From Prorocentrum cordatum (Eukaryota; Sar; Dinophyceae; Prorocentrales; Prorocentraceae): 44,894 nt of DNA. How positions within the stretch are numbered: position 1 is the first letter of the stretch; each line of letters begins with the position of its first letter. Under the pieces are notes generated by a model. The model made no database searches. It had not been told where the DNA came from and saw only the letters and a program-made list of their open reading frames with translations. Position numbers and translations under genes: made by a program. Below, piece after piece: positions 21,471 to 29,945 of the stretch. The stretch spans positions 180,001 to 224,894 of the forward strand of contig CAUYUJ010017779.1 in the NCBI GenBank assembly GCA_963575745.1, given 5' to 3'.

Positions 21471-22797
21471 CCTCTTCCGCCGCTTCTTGGGCGCGCTGAC
21501 GACTGCGTTCAGGTCCACCTCCTCGGCGTCAGGGGCGGGCTCGGGACCCCGCACGAGATCCTCCTCGATGGCCTTGAAGCGGACGCCTTGACTCTTGCGC
21601 CTCGCCTTGTGGGCGTCATCGCTCAGCGCCCCAGCGTGCTGGTCGTTCTCGGGGTTGTCGGCCTTCATCCGGAGCTCGCCCCGTGCCCAGGTCCTGAGCC
21701 ACCGCCGGGTCGTCTCCCAGGCGGCCGACTCCGCGGGATCGTGGCAGCCGCCCGCCCGCTGAGTGGTCTGCGCCAGCGCGCCCACAGTGGCGCCCAGTAC
21801 GGCTCTCGCCGTCTCGGGTGGCAAGGACCTCGCTGCTTCTCGCATCAAAGTGGCCTCGGTGTCGCCTTGGGCTCGCCTCTTCACCCAAGTCGCTTCATCG
21901 CCTCCCTGCACGATCCAGACCTCCTCTGGCGACAGCGCCCTGATGCGCCCGCCGCTGTGTCCTGGGACGTGGATCAGCGTTCCTCCCGGTCCGCCCGGGC
22001 CCTCGGCGGGCCAGCGAACCGTGCCGATCGGGCCGTCGACTGAGCAGACCAGGTGCTTCGTGCCAGCGAGCATGTGGCCGATGCCCTTGGGCAGTGTAGG
22101 GTCGGAGCGCCCTCGAGCTGCTGGGTCCCAGGTGGCGCTTCCCTCGTCGTCGAGCCAGTGGTGACTGCCTTCGCTGAGCTTATCCTTCAACGCGTGCTTC
22201 ACCTCGTGGGGGCAGCGGCGCGCCGGCGGCATGCGCATGCCCGCCAGGCTGGCGCCTGCTGGCCCTCGACCTGCCACGATCAGGCTCCGAGCTCGGGCTG
22301 TCATGTCGCCGCAGTGAGTGCAGACGACCTCCAGGTCGTACGGGCGGTACCCCAGCTTGCGCAGCACTTTGACAACGCGGGTCAGGTCGAGCTTGCCAGG
22401 ATCGTCGACCACGACGACCTGCGGCCTCGCCCGAGTGATGGCGGACACCAACATCTCGACTTCGAAGCCCTTCGAGTCCAGGGACAGCGTGCACATGATC
22501 CAGTCCACCCCTGTTGGGTTGCCCGTTGTCAGTTCACCACCGAGCTGCTCCCAGGCGCGCCCGCAATTCCCCAGTGGGCTCCCCAGTTCAAGGCCCCGGC
22601 GCCCCGCGAGGGCGAGGCTGCGTGGCACTGCTGCCGGGGTCCTCAGCGCCCGATGACGGAGTGCTGACTCTGCAATGGGCCCATCCCCCCCAGGCAATTG
22701 CAAGAGGTGTTCCTTTGCCTCGGCCAGCATCTTCCCCCGCTCCTCGGGCGGCTCGATGCGGGTCCACCCCTTGCGCAGGAGCTCGGAGTGGACTTTC
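21471..22797 (-). pseudogene. Cytosine-5 DNA methyltransferase-like region of retroelement 2
   Basis: About 440 codons on the minus strand between RNase H and recombinase. Segments resemble ordered C5-methyltransferase motifs. WIMCTLSLDSKG (~22496) may be a degenerate PCQ loop keeping its Cys. RPQVVVVDDPGKL (~22420-22380) sits where ENV is expected. VVKVLRKLGYRPYDLEVV, then MTARARSLIVAGRG, resembles the QxRxR strand. A variable region precedes RALSPEEVWIVQGGD (~21940), like RxLTxxExxxLQGFPD, and ARAVLGATVGALAQ resembles the final GNAV motif. A Lys/Arg cluster (KKRRKRSPNRGK, ~21490) may be a nuclear signal. A frameshift near 22797 separates it from RNase H. C5 methyltransferases captured by dinoflagellate retrotransposons are published. 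Loss of ENV and of P in PCQ suggests decay or divergence; a different methyltransferase type is less likely. Confidence 0.62.
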
Positions 22798-23089
22798 TTG
22801 GCTCTTCCCGCGACAGCCAGTCCGCGATGTCGTTGTGGTAGGTGCGGATGTACAGTGCGGTCGTGCTGAACCCGTGGCAAGCCTCTAGGCGCTGAACGAG
22901 GCGAATGAGATGCCGCGCGAGCGGGTGCTTGGGCCGCCTCTTGGAAATCCACGACCGCACGTTCATGTTATCGGTGACGTAGAAGACCAGCTCGCCTTGC
23001 CACTCGCCACCCCTCGCGGCAGCCAGGGCCACAAATGCAAGCAGCTCCACGATGGCTATCGCCCAGTCCTTCTCGGCCCCCGGGTCCCC
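22797..23089 (-). pseudogene. RNase H domain of retroelement 2, 5' truncated
   Basis: Minus-strand frame reading EKDWAIAIVELLAFVALAA (catalytic Glu ~23046), LVFYVTDNMNVRSWI (Asp ~22971), HPLARHLIRLVQRLE and IRTYHNDIADWLSRE (Asp ~22821). This is the RNase H C-terminal half seen after DIRS and related RTs. The first Asp strand (DASxxG type) and the whole RT are missing. Immediately upstream in the sense direction lies the 69-bp tandem array, whose frame runs into this ORF. A frameshift after LSREEPRK (~22797) leads to the methyltransferase frame (KKVHSELLRKGWTRIEPPEE). Assignment is confident; the truncation is seen directly. Confidence 0.8.
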
Positions 23090-23156
23090 CTTTAGGCCAG
23101 CTGAGCCTGCGCCCCGGCGCACCACTGGGCTGCTGTGACATTGCGCGGCTCCCTCA

Positions 23157-23520
23157 GGGCTGTTGCGGTGCTGTGCGCGGGCAGCCTGCGCCATGGCGTC
23201 ACGCCCTGCAGAGCAGCCCCCCACAGGACTGCTGTGGCGCCGTGCGCGGGCAGCCTGCGCCATGGCGTCACACCCTGCAGAGCAGCCCCCCTCAGTGCTG
23301 TTGCGGCGCTGTGCAAGGACAGCCTGCGCCAGGGCGTCACGCCCTGCAGAGCAGCCTCGCGCAGGGCTGTTGCGGCGCTGTGCAGGGGCAGCCTGCGCCA
23401 GGGCGTCACACCCTGCAGAGCAGCCTCGCGCAGGGCTGTTGCGGCGCTGTGCAGGGACAGCCTGCGCCAGGGCGTCACACCCTGCAGAGCAGCCTCCCGC
23501 AGGGCTGTTGCGTCGCTACG
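23157..23520. repeat. 69-bp tandem array, five units
   Basis: Units carry CAGCCTGCGCCAGGGCGTCA and CCCTGCAGAGCAGCC with an exact 69-bp spacing (CAGCC at 23182, 23251, 23320 and so on), plus a degenerate sixth unit. As 23 codons the array stays open on both strands (minus: AALQGVTPWRRL repeat). It abuts the truncated RNase H of element 2. Confidence 0.88.
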
Positions 23521-23872
23521 CGGGCAGCTTGCAGGGCGCAACTATCGCCCCGTCCTGCAGGGCACGGGCGAAGGCGGCAACCTCGTTTGGCACCTGCTGG
23601 GAAGGACAGCGCCCCACAACACGCCATCCGCACCTCAGCGCCGAGCACGGCCGGAGCAGCGTGCCAATCAACCAACCAACCAAGGAAGAGGAAGGGAGGA
23701 CAACGTGGCAGCCCCACGCGAAGTACGCCAGCTTCTGCGAGGCCACCGGCCGTGAGATGCGAGGATCCGCCGCGCCGCGGAGGCACTGCCAGGCAGTGAG
23801 CCAAGGACAGGAAAGGCCAAGAAGCCAAGAGGAAAGGAGGCAAGAGCCGCGTTGCCCTGAACATTTTCCTGC
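23521..23872. other. Right flank of retroelement 2, no gene
   Basis: GC-rich, with a purine-rich patch near 23795-23850. No recognisable domain. The true 5' end of element 2 probably lies here or in the array, but I cannot place it. Confidence 0.45.
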
Positions 23873-23899
23873 CCCCCAAATCGCTGCGCGATTTGGGGG
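23873..23899. other. Perfect 12-bp hairpin beside a TATAAAA
   Basis: CCCCCAAATCGC (23873-23884), loop TGC, GCGATTTGGGGG (23888-23899), followed by TATAAAA at 23901-23907. It could be a terminator-like or origin-like structure or a transposon end. Dinoflagellate promoters rarely use TATA, so a promoter call is not made. Confidence 0.7.
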
Positions 23900-23954
23900 C
23901 TATAAAAACAGGCTCCAGAAGGACCCCGGGCTCAGAAGGACCCTGGGCAGGAGT

Positions 23955-24015
23955 GGCGAGGGGGGTGGGGGGGGCGAACGCCATGCAAGTAAACTTGCCT
24001 GAATCAAAAAAAACA
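23955..24015. repeat. Dispersed 61-bp block with GCAAGTAAACTTGC, copy 1
   Basis: GGCGAGGGGG...GGCGAACGCCATGCAAGT then AAACTTGCC and an A-run with CAG. It matches 26990-27053. GCAAGT and ACTTGC form an inverted repeat around AA. Confidence 0.8.
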
Positions 24016-24152
24016 GTTCTCTCCACGCCGGCGGCGCCGACGCGGCGCGAGCCTCCGGTCCAGCGGCCGGAGCCCCATCTCCGGGGGGCCTCTTTGGCGC
24101 TGCGCCCGGGAGGCGTTCTGCACGGCCGTCGGGCCCGAGGGAGGCGACTGAA

Positions 24153-24302
24153 GGGGCCCCAGGACACACAAATGAACACACACAAATAACAATATTCTCT
24201 GGATTTTTCCATATTTTCCGGGTTTTTGTCTTCCCCCAGCCTTCCCATATTTCTTCGTATTTTCTTGGGAATCGACGATTAATTGTGTCTGTGTGTTTTT
24301 TC
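24153..24302 (-). repeat. Dispersed ~150-bp repeat, copy in minus orientation
   Basis: Its reverse complement aligns along its length with 34285-34430. Shared blocks include AAACACAC-GACACAAT, AATCGTCGATTCCC, ATATGGGAAGG, GTTATTTGTGTGT and the terminal GGGCCC. Orientation is opposite to the other copy. Confidence 0.78.
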
Positions 24303-24398
24303 CACTCCTGAGCGACGTTCCGAATGTCACGCAAGTCGGTGTTCTCACAGAGTGTGGTGGCCACAGAAGCTCGGGAGTGCAAGTGGGAGTCGTCTAAA

Positions 24399-24565
24399 GT
24401 TACGTCGGGCACGTCCTTCTAGAAGGGGGGGAAATTCAAGAGTAGTCAAAACAAATTGTCTGGGGACGATCGTTTGATTATATTTTGGCCATTGGGGGGC
24501 TTTATTGTAGTATTTGCATATTTTTCGTTCGAACCCCCCCTGTAGGAGGACAGGCCCGGCTTAAG
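24399..24565 (+). mobile_element. MITE-like element, family M1 copy 1 (167 bp, TSD TCTAAA)
   Basis: Terminal inverted repeats: left GTTACGTCGGGCACGTCC, right reverse complement CTTAAGCCGGGCCTGTCC. Flanked by perfect 6-bp direct repeats TCTAAA at 24393-24398 and 24566-24571. The interior has TGTCTGGGGAC, shared with the copies at 31467 and 40144. No coding capacity, so it would need a transposase in trans. Confidence 0.85.
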
Positions 24566-24571
24566 TCTAAA

Positions 24572-25240
24572 CAAACCCTCCACCTCCACCTTCCATCCCT
24601 TCCGACCTCCGCGGGAGTTGCGGAAGAATGCGTCGACATGCACGGACCATTGCCTGCGCAGTTCAAGGGGGCCCACGCAGATCATGTCGAAAAAGGAGCG
24701 GGAGGTCAGGGCGGAAGGTCCGACAGAGTGAGGGGGAGGGGGAGCCGAGATCGAGGAGGCAAGACAACCGGGCCGAAAGAGTCACATCGTCGGCGGCCCA
24801 CAGCATGTGGCGGCCAGGTGGCGGCGGGGCTCCTCCAGCGGCAGCGGGTGCGCCAGCGAGCCAGGCCGTCCGGGTGCAGCTCCTGGGAGGAATTCTGGAC
24901 CGGCACTGGCACGTCCCCGGTCGGAGACTGGCTTCCCAGACATGCTCGCGTCCTGCAGAGATCAGAAGCGGTGTTGGGGCCCTATAGGTTGGCCCCAGCA
25001 CCGTCAAGGAAAACATTCAGGATGAAGAACTGGTCCTGGGGACAGGGGGGGACCTTCCAGGGACCCCATCTTAACAAAAGGAAGGACAGCGCATGTCTGC
25101 CTCGATCCCGCTAAATCGGGCTTAGTTCCGCCCATTTCGGCTTAATCCCGCTTGGTCCTGGGTCGAATCTGTTATCATCTGGCTCAATGGCCCCTTCATC
25201 GGGCCTGATACCGGCCACGCGCAGAGGGGTGTACGGGGAG
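24572..25240. other. No supported gene
   Basis: ORFs of about 120-209 codons run on the plus strand without recognisable domains. A short repetitive patch of CCCGCTAAATCGGG type lies near 25108-25155. Confidence 0.5.
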
Positions 25241-25357
25241 GGGGGAAGTCTTCTTAGAAGTACCCCTGCTTCTTAGAAGGTGCGGGCCTTACTTATCTAT
25301 ATAGCGACGGCCCGCGCCTTCTGTGAAGCAGCCTCATTCTAAGAAACCTTCGCCCCC
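25241..25357. mobile_element. Foldback element, family M2 copy 1 (~117 bp)
   Basis: The left arm GGGGGAAGTCTTCTTAGAAG ... CTGCTTCTTAGAAGG-GCGGGCC is mirrored by the right arm GGCCCGCGCCTTCTGTGAAGCAG ... TTCTAAGAAACCTTCGCCCCC. It aligns with 27586-27696 in the same orientation. Almost the whole element is arm; no clear target duplication. Confidence 0.7.
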
Positions 25358-25750
25358 TTTTGCGCGCCGCCAATAATGGCCCTTATTCCGGATTTTTTGT
25401 TGGGCGTTACATAGGGGGGTGGTTGATTTGAGTTGTCTTGGAGGGCTCGGGTTGGGGTCTGGGCGCAAGGCCGCCTGCTCTTAGCTGGCCTGGGGGGGTC
25501 TAAAACTGCCCGTCTTGGAGGGTTGTGACACCCTCCCTGTCTTTCCGAAACTTGGAGCATGTAGTGTTTCTGGCGAAGACCTCCCGAGAGCTGCAGCCGA
25601 GAGGTCGCCCCCCGCAGCGCCTGCAGCTCGCCGGGCCCCGCGCCGCTCGGCGGCGCGGGCTCGCCGGAGCGGGCGCCGCTGGCCCTCGGCGCGGCGGCCG
25701 CGCTGTCGCTGGGTGGGCGGCCGTCGCCTGGCAGCCCGGACTGCACGCAG

Positions 25751-25794
25751 TCGGCGCCGCTCGTGCCCAGCGCTTCGCGGCAGCGCGGCCGGAC
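25751..25794. repeat. 44-bp direct repeat, left of CCT tract
   Basis: TCGGCGCCGCTCGTGCCCAG ... GCGGCCGGAC, repeated at 25988-26031 with one mismatch. The pair brackets a CCT microsatellite. Confidence 0.88.
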
Positions 25795-25810
25795 AGGCTG
25801 ATCCATACGC

Positions 25811-25987
25811 CCCTCCTCCCTTCCCTCCTCCCCCCCTCCTCCTCCTCCTCCTCCTCCTCCTCCTCTTCCTCCTCTTCCTCCTCTTCCTCCGCCTCCTCCT
25901 CCTCCTCCGCCTCCGCCGCCTCGGCGGATGTCGGCCCCTCCTCCCCTCCTCCGCCTCCTCCCCTCCTCCGCCTCCTCCTCCGCCTCC
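25811..25987. repeat. CCT/CTC polypyrimidine microsatellite
   Basis: (CCT)n with TTCCTC and CCGCCT variants. Ser-, Pro- or Leu-rich ORFs (and Glu or Arg on the other strand) are shadows of it. Confidence 0.92.
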
Positions 25988-26031
25988 TCGGCGCCGCTCG
26001 TGCCGAGCGCTTCGCGGCAGCGCGGCCGGAC
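25988..26031. repeat. 44-bp direct repeat, right of CCT tract
   Basis: Second copy of 25751-25794 (43 of 44 identical). Confidence 0.88.
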
Positions 26032-26212
26032 GTCGGTATCGTTTCGCCGATCCCCATCCCCATCTCCATCCCCTTCGAGACGCCCACCGAATTACCACCC
26101 CAGTTGGGGATTCACCCTCGAAACCCGAGGGGAGCGGCCTATATCCCCATCTGGGGATGGTAAATGGGCCAGTGGGGCCCAGGCCACGCCGCTGGGGACG
26201 GGGATCGGTTAA

Positions 26213-26500
26213 ACATTACTCAGGACATGCGCGTTTCGGCGGAGGCGAAGTCCATACGGAGTAGTGAGTCCATGCGGAGCGTTCGGTCCCCACGTGGACT
26301 TACTCCGCCTGGACGTGGCCTCACGAAGTAGGCCCACACGAGGCAAGCTCTGCTCCCGAGAGGAGGGGCCAATTAGGTCCACACGAAGTGAGTCCAGACG
26401 ATGTGCCCGGTCTCCGTCGTATCGTACTCCGTCTGGACTCGGCCTCTTCTGAGCGTGAAAAGGCGCGGGTGAAACATTGCCCCGTGTCCGCGGTCTCGCG
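26213..26500. repeat. Cluster of short inverted and direct repeats (TCCAxxCGGAGT type)
   Basis: Recurring AGTCCATACGGAGTAG, GAGTCCATGCGGAGC, GTGGACTTACTCCGCC, GTCCACACGAAGTGAGTCC and GTACTCCGTCTGGAC, facing both ways. AAACATT occurs near both ends. It looks like a decayed foldback repeat; borders are uncertain. Confidence 0.5.
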
Positions 26501-26670
26501 GGCTGGGCCCCTGGGCCACGACCCCGCGAATACGATTTGGTTGTTGCGGATGCACCGCGTGGAGCGCTCCCGTGCTACCTCGTATCCCCCGGCATCCAGA
26601 CCGCGAAGGCGCGGACACGGACGTGTCCGTTTCTCGTGAGGAGTGCAGGGGAAAGGGACACGCGTAAACA

Positions 26671-26744
26671 TGGACTCACGGAGGTCCTCCAGCGCCGGAG
26701 GCGGGGGGGGGGTCCGGCGCCAGAGAGAGATCCGCGCGGACCGA
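26671..26744. repeat. 74-bp direct repeat, copy 1
   Basis: TGGACTCACGGAGGTCCTCC, a G10 run, and CCAGAGAGAGATCCGCGCGG to CCGA. Virtually identical to 27058-27131. Confidence 0.92.
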
Positions 26745-26765
26745 CACGAGATTACAGTAGGGGTC

Positions 26766-26923
26766 TTGAAGAAGGAATGGTTTTCGATTGGGAGGGGCTC
26801 GGTGTTCCTTGATTGTTTCAAAGTTTTCCTCGGGTTTTCCTGGGTTCTCCATAGGAACTCGAGGTTGAACTGATGGGAAAAAGGGGCCTCGTTCCTTATT
26901 TAGTGTTCCTTAGGTCAACGCCT
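26766..26923 (+). repeat. Dispersed ~158-bp repeat, copy 1
   Basis: Aligns end to end with 40940-41098 in the same orientation: TTGAAGAAG, GGGAGGGGCTCGGT-TTCCT-GATTGTT, GGGTTT-CC, AAAGGG-CTCGTTCCTTAT-TAG and GAGGTCAA-type ends. Diverged by many substitutions. Both copies read KK-FS-GRGSVFLDC in one plus frame, probably by shared descent rather than coding. Confidence 0.8.
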
Positions 26924-26989
26924 CGAGGGGGGGGCACGGAAATCACGCAAGTCGAAAGGCACTTGCACGTTAGTATTCGCTTGAAGAGG

Positions 26990-27053
26990 GGCGAGGGGGG
27001 GGGGCGAACGCCATGCAAGTAAACTTGCCGGAATCCAAGCAAAAAAAAACAGG
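26990..27053. repeat. Dispersed block with GCAAGTAAACTTGC, copy 2
   Basis: Second copy of 23955-24015, followed within 5 bp by the second 74-bp repeat. Confidence 0.8.
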
Positions 27054-27057
27054 GTCA

Positions 27058-27131
27058 TGGACTCACGGAGGTCCTCCAGCGCCGGAGGCGGGGGGGGGGT
27101 CCGGCGCCAGAGAGAGATCCGCGCGGACCGA
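27058..27131. repeat. 74-bp direct repeat, copy 2
   Basis: Second copy of 26671-26744. The 313 bp between the copies hold the 158-bp dispersed repeat and the GCAAGT block. Confidence 0.92.
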
Positions 27132-27237
27132 TAAGAGCTTGTGCTCATGGCACTCTCTTGTTCCTGTGTTCGGTGCGGGCCCGCAGGGGCCCTCCCCAGC
27201 ACCGGCCTGCGCGCCTTTGGAGCTCGCCCTCCTGCGG

Positions 27238-27357
27238 CCGCCCCCTCCTCCTCCGCCTCCTCCTCGTCCTCCTCATCCTCCCTCCTCCCTCCTCCTCCTC
27301 CTCCTCCTCCTCCTCCTCCTCCTCCTCCTCCTCCTCCTCCTCCTCCTCCTCCTCCTG
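27238..27357. repeat. CTC/CCT microsatellite
   Basis: Nearly pure (CTC)n over its last 65 bp. Poly-Pro, poly-Ser and poly-Leu ORFs over it are artefacts. Confidence 0.95.
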
Positions 27358-27585
27358 AGTGTCCTTCTGGAGTGTAGCCGATGATGTGCTGAGCTGGGTC
27401 AGGGAAGGGGGGGGAGGGGGGATAAAACAGGGCCAGGATCGGGATGAATCGCTCCAGAGCGTCCCGGAGCGCTCTCAGAGCGTTTCGGAACGCTCGGGAG
27501 CGGCCGCGGCGCCCAACACATCCTCCAAATTCGCCCATTCTCAGAGATCCCGATCCGATTTTGTCCCGATCCTCGTGTCGTTTTA

Positions 27586-27696
27586 GGGGAAGGCTTCTTA
27601 GAAACACCCCTGCTTCTTGGGAAGCGCGGGCCTGATGTGACGAGGTAGGGTTGGCGTCTTCTGAGAAGCAGCCTCCTTCCGAGGAGCCTCCCCCCC
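27586..27696. mobile_element. Foldback element, family M2 copy 2 (~111 bp)
   Basis: GGGGAAGGCTTCTTAGAA, CCCCTGCTTCTTGGGAAG and GCGGGCC, then TCTTCTGAGAAGCAGCCTCC to GAGCCTCCCCCC. Homologous to 25241-25357. Confidence 0.7.
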
Positions 27697-27975
27697 TCCC
27701 CCTACGCCCTCATGCGCGGCGGCAAGTGTAGCCGATGCTGTGTTGAGCTGGAGGCATTCTTGGTGCCAGGGGCACGTATGCTGGACAGTTGCAGTCAGGG
27801 CCCCTCCCTGCGTGCCCTTCTCGTGCCCAGCCCCCCCTCTTGCGGGCGTCCTGGGTTGCCGAGGGGCCATCTGAGGCCGTCCTGGGTCCGCCTGGAGGCT
27901 CTGGCCAGCTTGGGGCTTTCTTCGGGCAGCCTGGAGCCCTTCAATTAAGCTACCGAGGAACCCCACATACTTATT
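27697..27975. other. No gene; GC-rich spacer before satellite
   Basis: Loose repetition of GGGC-CCTGG motifs only. No domain recognised. Confidence 0.5.
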
Positions 27976-29815
27976 TTATGCGGCCGAGCTGAGAGACCAC
28001 CCCCTGCGCACCCCCTGTGGTGTCGAGAAAGTGCCACGCCTGCTAGGCTTTGCGCCAGTGTCGTGGATCGCGGCCGAGCTGAGAGACCACCCCCTGCGCA
28101 CCCCCTGTGGTGTCGAGAAAGTGCCACGCCTGCTAGCCTTTGCGACAGTGTCGTGGATAGCGACCGAGCTGAGAGACCACCCCCTGCGCACCCCCTGTGG
28201 TGTCGAGAAAGTGCCACGCCTGCTAGCCTTTGCGCCAGTGTCGTGGATAGCGGCCGAGCTGAGAGACCACCCCCTGCCCACCCCCTTTGGTGTCGAGAAA
28301 GTGCCACGCCTGCTAGGCTTTGCGCCAGTGTCGTGGATAGCGGCCGAACTGAGAGACCACCCCCTGCGCACCCCCTGTGGTGTCGAGAAAGTGCCACGCC
28401 TGCTAGGCTTTGCGCCAGTGTCGTGGATAGCGACCGAGCTGAGAGACCACCCCCTGCGCACCCCCTGTGGTGTCGAGAAAGTGCCACGCCTGCTAGGCTT
28501 TGCGCCAGTGTCGTGGATAGCGGCCGAGCTGAGAGACCACCCCCTGCGCACCGCCTGTGGTGTCGAGAAAGTGCCACGCTTGTTAGGCTTTGCGCCAGTG
28601 TCGTGGATAGCGGCCGAGCTGAGAGACCACCCCCTGCCCACCCCCTGTGGTGTCGAGAAAGTGCCACGCCTGCTAGCTTTGCGCCAGTGTCGTGGATAGC
28701 GGCCGAGCTGAGAGACCACCCCCTGCGCACCGCTGTGGTGTCGAGAAAGTGCCACGCCTGCTAGCCTTTGCGCCCAGTGTCGTGGATAAGGACCGCGGTG
28801 AGAGACCACCCCCTGCGCACCCCCTGTGGTGTCGAGAAAGTGCCACGCCTGCTAGGCTTTGCGCCAGTGTCGTGGATAGCGGCCGAGCTGAGAGACCACC
28901 CCCTGCCCACCCCCTTTGGTGTCGAGAGAGTGCCACGCCTGCTAGGCTTTGCGCCAGTGTCGTGGATAGCGGCCGAGCTGAGAGACCACCCCCTGCGCAC
29001 CCCCTGTGGTGTCGAGAAAGTGCCACGCCTGCTAGCCTTTGCGCCAGTGTCGTGGATAGCGGCCGAGCTGAGAGACCACCCCCTGCCCACCCCCTGTGGT
29101 GTCGAGAGAGTGCCACGCCTGCTAGGCTTTGCGCCAGTGTCGTGGATAGCGGCCGAGCTGAGAGACCACCCCCTGCGCACCCCCTGTGGTGTCGAGAAAG
29201 TGCCACGCCTGCTAGCCTTTGCGCCAGTGTCGTGGATAGCGGCCGAGCTGAGAGACCACCCCCTGCGCACCCCCTGTGGTGTCGAGAGAGTGCCACGCTT
29301 GCTAGGCTTTGCGCCAGTGTCGTGGATAGCGGCCGAGCTGAGAGACCACCCCCTGCCCACCCCCTGTGGTGTCGAGAGGGTGCCACGCCTGCTAGCCTTT
29401 GCGCCAGTGTCGTGGATAGCGGACCGAGCTGAGAGACCACCCCCTGCGCACCCCCTGTGGTGTCGAGAGAGCGTCACGCTTGCTAGCCTTTGCGCCAGTG
29501 TCGTGGATAGAGGCGAGCAGAGACTGCCCACCCCTTCGGTGTCGAGAGGGTGCCACGCCGCTAGCTTTCGCGCCAGGTCGTGGAGAGCGGCCGAGAGGAG
29601 AGACACCCCCTGCGACCCCGCGGTGTCGAGACGCGCCACGCTTGCTAGCCTTTGCGCCAGTGTCGTGGATAGCGGCCGAGTGAGAGACCACCCGTTCCCA
29701 CCCCCTTTGGTGTCGAGAAAGTAGCCACGCCTGCTAGGATGCGCCAGTGTCGTGGATAGCGGCCGAGCTGAGAGACCAACCCCTGCGCACCCCCTTTGGT
29801 GTCGAGAAATGGCCA
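27976..29815. repeat. 90-bp satellite, ~21 units
   Basis: GAGAGACCACCCCCTGCGCA starts units at 27991, 28081, 28171 and every 90 bp, with small indels after 28621 and strong decay from about 29500. Variant positions (CGCA/CCCA, TGTGG/TTTGG, AGGCTT/AGCCTT, GAAAG/GAGAG) mix along the array. Because 90 is a multiple of three, long ORFs with a 30-residue period open on both strands (for example 28761-30257 minus); none is supported as a protein. Confidence 0.95.
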
Positions 29816-29945
29816 CGAGCTGTGCTGAGCTGAGCCGTGCTGGGCTGTGCTGAGCTGTGCTGAGCTGAGCCGAGCTGTGCTGTGCTGAGCTGAGCTGAGT
29901 CGTGCTGTGCTGAGGTGAGTTGAGCTGAGCTGAGCAGTGCTGTGA
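29816..29945. repeat. GCTGA/GCTGT pentamer repeat
   Basis: About 25 copies of GCTGA, GCTGT or GCCGA variants starting exactly where the 90-bp satellite ends. Confidence 0.85.

Noticed and set aside
25481-26264. Arg/Glu-rich and Pro/Ser-rich proteins over the CCT tract
   Set aside because: Frames are shadows of the CCT microsatellite and its flanking duplication, open on both strands.
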